Assembly: GCA_027484915.1 (NCBI GenBank)
Contig: JAIXSA010000144.1
Coordinates: 1 to 41,950, forward strand
Length of the DNA stretch: 41,950 bases
Reading direction: 5' to 3'
Origin: Paracoccaceae bacterium
GTDB taxonomy: Bacteria > Pseudomonadota > Alphaproteobacteria > Rhodobacterales > Rhodobacteraceae
The notes under the pieces were generated by a model, which was not told where the DNA came from, searched no databases, and saw only the letters and a list, made by a program, of their open reading frames with translations. Positions 38,252 through 41,950 of this stretch are shown here, piece after piece; within the stretch, counting starts at the first letter, position 1, and every line of letters begins with the position of its first letter. The position numbers were made by a program, and so were the translations under genes.

Positions 38252-39351
38252 TGGACCGCTTGCCACGTTGGGCCGATGTCGCCCTTGTCCCCTTCGTCTC
38301 GCTGCTGTTGGCCGCGATCATCTCGGCCCTTGTCATCATCGCCATCGGGCAGGACCCGTGGGAGGCGATCACGGTGATGGTCGAGGGCAGCGTGATGAAC
38401 GCCTACGGCTGGGGCTATACGCTGTATTACGCGACGAGCTTCATCTTCACCGGGCTGGCGGTGACGGTGGCGTTCCATGCGGGCCTGTTCAACATCGGTG
38501 GCGAGGGACAGGCGCAGCTGGGTGGGCTTGGCGTGGCCCTGGCGCTTCTGTTCATTCCCTGGCCGCATTGGTCGATTGCCCTGGTGGCCGCCGCGCTGGG
38601 GGCGGCACTGTTCGGGGCGGCCTGGGCGGCGATCCCGGCCTATCTGCAGGCGAAACGCGGCAGCCATATCGTGATCACCACGATCATGTTCAACTACATC
38701 GCCGCGAGCCTGATGATCTTCATGCTGGTCGACGTCCTGCGCCCACCGGGCAAGATGGACCCGGCGACGGCGAACTTTCCCGAGGCGACGCATCTGCCCA
38801 GCTTCAATGAGATTCCAGGTCTGAACCTGATCTTCACCTCTGGCGTGCCTGCCAACGTGACCTTCTTCATTGCGCTGATCATGGCGGTGGTGGTCTGGCT
38901 TCTGCTGTGGCGGACCCGGCTGGGCTACCAGATCCGGGCCTTCGGCAAGTCGGAGCCCGCCGCGCGCTATGCCGGGATCAACCCGACGAAGATCATCATG
39001 ATCGCCATGCTGATCTCGGGCGGGCTGGCGGGCCTGATGGCGATCAACAACGTGATGGGCGAAGCGGAGCGGCTTCTGGGCAACTCGGCATCCGGCGCGG
39101 GCTTCATCGGCATCGCGGTGGCGCTGATGGGGCGGAACCATCCGGTGGGGGTCGTTTTGGCAGCGCTCTTGTTCGGGTTCCTGTTCCAGGGCGGGGCAGA
39201 GCTTGGCCTCTGGACCAAGATCCCGATCGAACTTCGGACCGTGGTGCAGGGTCTGGTGATCCTGTTCACCGGGGCGCTGGACATGATGGTGCGCATGCTG
39301 CTGATCCGTATCTTCGCGGTCTTCCGCGCCCGCAAGCTGGAGGCCGCGTGA
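38251..39351 (+). CDS. ABC transporter permease, nucleoside/BMP type (first)
   Basis: A 366-residue inner-membrane permease of the BPD_transp_2 (RbsC/NupP-like) family with about 8-10 TM helices. It has the family segment TGLAVTVAFHAGLFNIGGEGQ and, later, RAFGKSEPAARYAGINPTKIIM, which is the coupling-helix region facing the ATPase. Its start at 38251 overlaps the ATPase stop (TGATG), and its stop overlaps the second permease start (TGATG). The length is in the usual 350-370 range. It forms the translocation pore together with the next gene product; direct evidence for nucleosides comes from the binding protein and phosphorylase neighbours. Confidence 0.92.
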   Translation: MDRLPRWADVALVPFVSLLLAAIISALVIIAIGQDPWEAITVMVEGSVMNAYGWGYTLYYATSFIFTGLAVTVAFHAGLFNIGGEGQAQLGGLGVALALLFIPWPHWSIALVAAALGAALFGAAWAAIPAYLQAKRGSHIVITTIMFNYIAASLMIFMLVDVLRPPGKMDPATANFPEATHLPSFNEIPGLNLIFTSGVPANVTFFIALIMAVVVWLLLWRTRLGYQIRAFGKSEPAARYAGINPTKIIMIAMLISGGLAGLMAINNVMGEAERLLGNSASGAGFIGIAVALMGRNHPVGVVLAALLFGFLFQGGAELGLWTKIPIELRTVVQGLVILFTGALDMMVRMLLIRIFAVFRARKLEAA

Positions 39352-40319
39352 TGGATTACGCAACCCTTCTGCAACTTCTCGACTCAACCCTGCGGCTGGC
39401 GACGCCCTTGCTGCTGGCCTGCCTGGCGGGGCTTTACTCGGAACGCTCGGGCGTATTCGACATCGGGCTGGAGGGCAAGATGCTGACCGCCGCGATGTGC
39501 GCTGGGGCGGTGGCCTTCTACACCGGGAACGCCTGGGTCGGGGCGCTGGCCGGGATCGTCGGGTCGCTGATCTTTGCGCTGATCCACGGGGTGACCTCGA
39601 TCACCTTCCGCGGCAACCAGCTTATCGCCGGGGTAGCGCTGAACTTTCTCGCCTCGGGGCTGACGGTGCTGACGGCGCAGGCGCTGTTCGGCCAGGGTGG
39701 GCGGACGCCTCCACTGGAGGGTGCCGCGCGGTTCGGCGAGCTGACCCTGCCCTTCGCCGAAGCCCTGCGCCCCGTGCCGATCCTCGGGCCGCTTTATGCC
39801 GACGTGATCTCGGGCCATTCAATCCTTGTCTACGCGGCCTTCGGGATCGTCGCGCTGACCTGGTGGGTCCTGTACCGCACCCGCTATGGACTACGCCTGC
39901 GCGCGGTGGGCGAGAACCCGGCGGCGGTCGACACGGCGGGGGTCAGCGTGAAGGGCTTGCGCTTTTCCGCGGTGATGATCACCGGCGTCCTTTGCGGTCT
40001 GGCCGGGGCCTACATGGCGACAGCGCTGCAGGCGGGCTTTGGCAAGGAAATGACGGCGGGGCGCGGCTATATCGCGCTGGCCGCCCTGATCTTCGCCAAG
40101 TGGCGGCCGGTGCAGGCGATGTGGGCCTGCCTGCTGTTCGGCTTCTTCCAGGCGCTGGCATTGCGGCCCGACGTCGTGGAGGCGGTGGTTCATGTCAAGG
40201 TGCCGGTGCCGTTCCTGGACGCCCTGCCCTATATCCTGACCGTGATCGTGCTGGCGGGCTTCATCGGAAAGGCCATCCCGCCCCGCGCGGGCGGCGAGCC
40301 TTATGTGAAGGAACGGTGA
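39351..40319 (+). CDS. ABC transporter permease, nucleoside/BMP type (second)
   Basis: A 322-residue partner permease (NupQ-like) with about 8 TM helices. Family segments are ACLAGLYSERSGVFDIGLEGKMLTAAMCAG and the cytoplasmic coupling part LRLRAVGENPAAVDTAGVSVKGLRF. The C-terminal helix pair ends KAIPPRAGGEPYVKER. The start at 39351 overlaps the previous stop, and the next gene, punA, also overlaps (TGATG), so the five genes are translated as a coupled unit. Its similarity to the first permease is low, as expected for heterodimeric transporters of this type. Confidence 0.92.
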   Translation: MDYATLLQLLDSTLRLATPLLLACLAGLYSERSGVFDIGLEGKMLTAAMCAGAVAFYTGNAWVGALAGIVGSLIFALIHGVTSITFRGNQLIAGVALNFLASGLTVLTAQALFGQGGRTPPLEGAARFGELTLPFAEALRPVPILGPLYADVISGHSILVYAAFGIVALTWWVLYRTRYGLRLRAVGENPAAVDTAGVSVKGLRFSAVMITGVLCGLAGAYMATALQAGFGKEMTAGRGYIALAALIFAKWRPVQAMWACLLFGFFQALALRPDVVEAVVHVKVPVPFLDALPYILTVIVLAGFIGKAIPPRAGGEPYVKER

Positions 40320-41122
40320 TGTCGGACGCCGAGACGCTTGCGACACTGATCCGCTCTCGCGCCGGGGCCGAGCCTGTCGCCCTGGGCCTGATCCTTGGGT
40401 CGGGCCTTGGGCATCTGGCCCATGCGGTGGAGGGGGTTGCGATCCCTTACGGCGACCTGCCGGGCTTTCCGCATGTCGGCGTGTCGGGGCACAACCCGAA
40501 CCTGCATGTGGGGATGCTGGAGGGCGTCCGGGTCGCGGTCTTCGGGGCGCGCGAGCATTATTACGAAAGCGGCAACCCCCGGGCGATGCTGTTGCCCTTG
40601 CAGGTCCTGAAGGCCTTGGGGGCCGAAAGCCTGATTCTGACCAATGCCGCAGGGTCAATGCGCCCTGACGTGCCGCCGGGCAGCGTGATGCTGTTGTCGG
40701 ACCACATCAACTATTCCGGCCTGAACCCCCTGATCGGCGAGAAGACCGACGCGCGCTTCGTGCCGATGACCGATGCGCATGACCCCGCGATGCGGCGGGC
40801 GCTGGAGGAGGCGGCGGTCAGGCTGGGGATCGACCTGCCCGAAGGCGTCTATTGCTGGTACTCCGGCCCGTCCTTCGAGACCCCGGCGGAAATCCGGATG
40901 CTGAAGCTTCTGGGTGGCGACGCGGTGGGCATGTCCACGGTGCCCGAGGTGATCCTCGCGCGGTTCCTGGGCCTGAAGGTCGCGGCGATTTCCACGATCA
41001 CCAACATGGCCGCGGGCATGTCGGACGAGAAGATCAGCCACGAGCACACCAAGGCGATGGCCCCGTTGGGTGCGGCAAAACTGGAACGGATTCTCAGGGA
41101 ATTCCTGCGCTCACGGCAATGA
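40319..41122 (+). CDS. punA: Purine nucleoside phosphorylase
   Basis: A 267-residue trimeric-type purine nucleoside phosphorylase that splits inosine and guanosine to base plus ribose-1-phosphate in the cytoplasm. Motifs are the phosphate-binding GSGLG (about 27-31), REHYYE, LTNAAGSM, the substrate-binding WYSGPSFETPAEI, and MSTVPEV with the Glu, then ISTITNMAAGMS with the Asn for base recognition. The start at 40319 overlaps the permease stop (TGATG). It closes the operon that begins at 35580: nucleosides brought in by the ABC system are phosphorolysed here. The length matches the family. A bacterial PunA/DeoD type I distinction is clear from the GSGLG and SGPSFETP motifs. Confidence 0.94.
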   Translation: MSDAETLATLIRSRAGAEPVALGLILGSGLGHLAHAVEGVAIPYGDLPGFPHVGVSGHNPNLHVGMLEGVRVAVFGAREHYYESGNPRAMLLPLQVLKALGAESLILTNAAGSMRPDVPPGSVMLLSDHINYSGLNPLIGEKTDARFVPMTDAHDPAMRRALEEAAVRLGIDLPEGVYCWYSGPSFETPAEIRMLKLLGGDAVGMSTVPEVILARFLGLKVAAISTITNMAAGMSDEKISHEHTKAMAPLGAAKLERILREFLRSRQ

Positions 41123-41205
41123 GACGACTGGGCGTTTGACTTCCCCGGAAAAGCCGCGCAACCCTTTCGACACCTCGCCGCTTTGCCCCTGATTGGGCCG
41201 CCTAG

Positions 41206-41950
41206 ATGCAGCTTTACCTTCCTATCGCCGAGGTTTCGGTCAATGCCTTCCTCATTCTGGGGCTGGGTGGCATCGTGGGCTTCCTGTCGGGAATGTTCGG
41301 CGTTGGCGGCGGCTTCCTGATCACGCCGCTTCTGTTCTTCATCGGCGTTCCCCCGGCCGTCGCGGTGGCCACCGGGGCGAACCAGGTCGTGGCCTCGTCG
41401 ATCTCGGGTGTGCTGGCACAGCTGCGCCGGAAGGGCGTCGATTTCGCGATGGGAGGCGTCCTGCTTGCGGGCGGCGTCGTCGGGTCGGCCATCGGTGTCT
41501 GGGTCTTCGGCGTCATGACCCGGCTGGGACAGATCGACCTTTTCGTACAGCTCTCATACGTGATCTTCCTGGGCCTGATCGGCGCGATGATGTTCCAGGA
41601 AAGCGTCCGCAGCCTGCTTCGGTCGCGCAAGGCGAACGCGCCGATCCGCCGGGCGCATGTCCATTCCTGGGTGCACGGCCTGCCCTTCAAGATGAAGTTC
41701 CGGGCGTCGGGCCTTTACATCAGCGTGATCCCCCCTGCGCTGATCGGCGCCGCAGTGGGCTTTCTGTCGGCAATCATGGGGGTGGGCGGCGGCTTCATCC
41801 TGGTGCCGGCGATGATCTACCTTCTGGGGATGCCCACGAAGGTCGTGATCGGCACCTCGCTGTTCCAGATCATCTTCGTCACCAGCTTCACTACTGTGGC
41901 CCATGCGGTGAACAGCTAGACCGTCGACATGATGCTGGCGCTTCTTCTGA
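41206..41950 (+). pseudogene. TauE/SafE-family transporter interrupted by an amber stop
   Basis: An inner-membrane protein of the TauE/SafE (sulfite exporter/DUF81) family. The first half shows MQLYLPIAEVSVNAFLILGLGG, MFGVGGGFLITPLLFF and VAVATGANQVVASS. The second half repeats the motif as IMGVGGGFILVPAMIYLLGMP and GTSLFQIIFVTSFTTVAHAVNS. A TAG codon at 41917-41919 ends the reading frame after 237 residues. The frame continues in register with TVDMMLALLL, as in homologues where Gln stands at this place (CAG to TAG is one base change). Homologues are about 300 residues, so this is a nonsense mutation or a sequencing error. The start lacks a ribosome site, but the N-terminus is conserved. The right end is cut by the window. 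Confidence 0.7.

Overview
The window looks like chromosome of an alphaproteobacterium of the order Rhodobacterales (Rhodobacter/Gemmobacter/Roseobacter relatives). The basis is the high GC content, the marine-Roseobacter-type trimethylamine monooxygenase, the N-methylglutamate pathway genes, the cbb3 oxidase locus arranged as ccoNOQP plus ccoGHIS with Fnr-type boxes, and the nfuA-tsaB-rimI order. The genus cannot be fixed from the sequence alone. No rRNA, tRNA, CRISPR array or complete insertion sequence was seen.

Left region (1-9350), methylated amines. tmm (cut by the left edge) lies near an operon on the minus strand, mgsA-mgsB-mgsC-gmaS. That operon turns methylamine plus glutamate into gamma-glutamylmethylamide and then N-methylglutamate. 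Divergent from it is a tightly coupled plus-strand operon of three small membrane proteins (94, 125 and 57 aa) and an APC-type permease, a good candidate for the matching uptake system. A universal stress protein and a small cupin sit between tmm and gmaS.

Middle-left region (9350-17960), housekeeping. It holds two unknown membrane-associated proteins, hemF, a lipoprotein, an SDR with a degenerate active site, an RsmC-like methyltransferase, clpS, a HAD hydrolase, a secreted D,D-carboxypeptidase with a SPOR domain and a fumarylacetoacetase-family protein.

Centre (17959-27644), microaerobic respiration. Reading right to left on the minus strand: ccoN-ccoO-ccoQ-ccoP, a UUCG-loop terminator, an 880-bp gene-free gap, then ccoG-ccoH-ccoI-ccoS. 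Fnr-type palindromes (TTGAY-N4-RTCAA) stand before ccoN, before ccoG, before the tandem-domain universal stress protein divergent from ccoN, and before the first universal stress protein. Together they suggest one oxygen-responsive regulon. ccoI carries an in-frame insertion made of a GC-rich palindromic repeat.

Right region (27758-41950). A MerR regulator is followed by two hotdog thioesterases and a MATE exporter. Next come another Usp, eptA-dgkA (lipid A phosphoethanolamine transfer plus diacylglycerol recycling), a small conserved protein, nfuA, tsaB and rimI. A complete nucleoside uptake operon follows (BMP binding protein, double ABC ATPase, two permeases, purine nucleoside phosphorylase). 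The window ends in a TauE/SafE transporter interrupted by an amber codon.

A roughly 68-bp imperfect-palindrome repeat occurs three times (10287, 27674, 34329). The third copy overlaps the start of tsaB.
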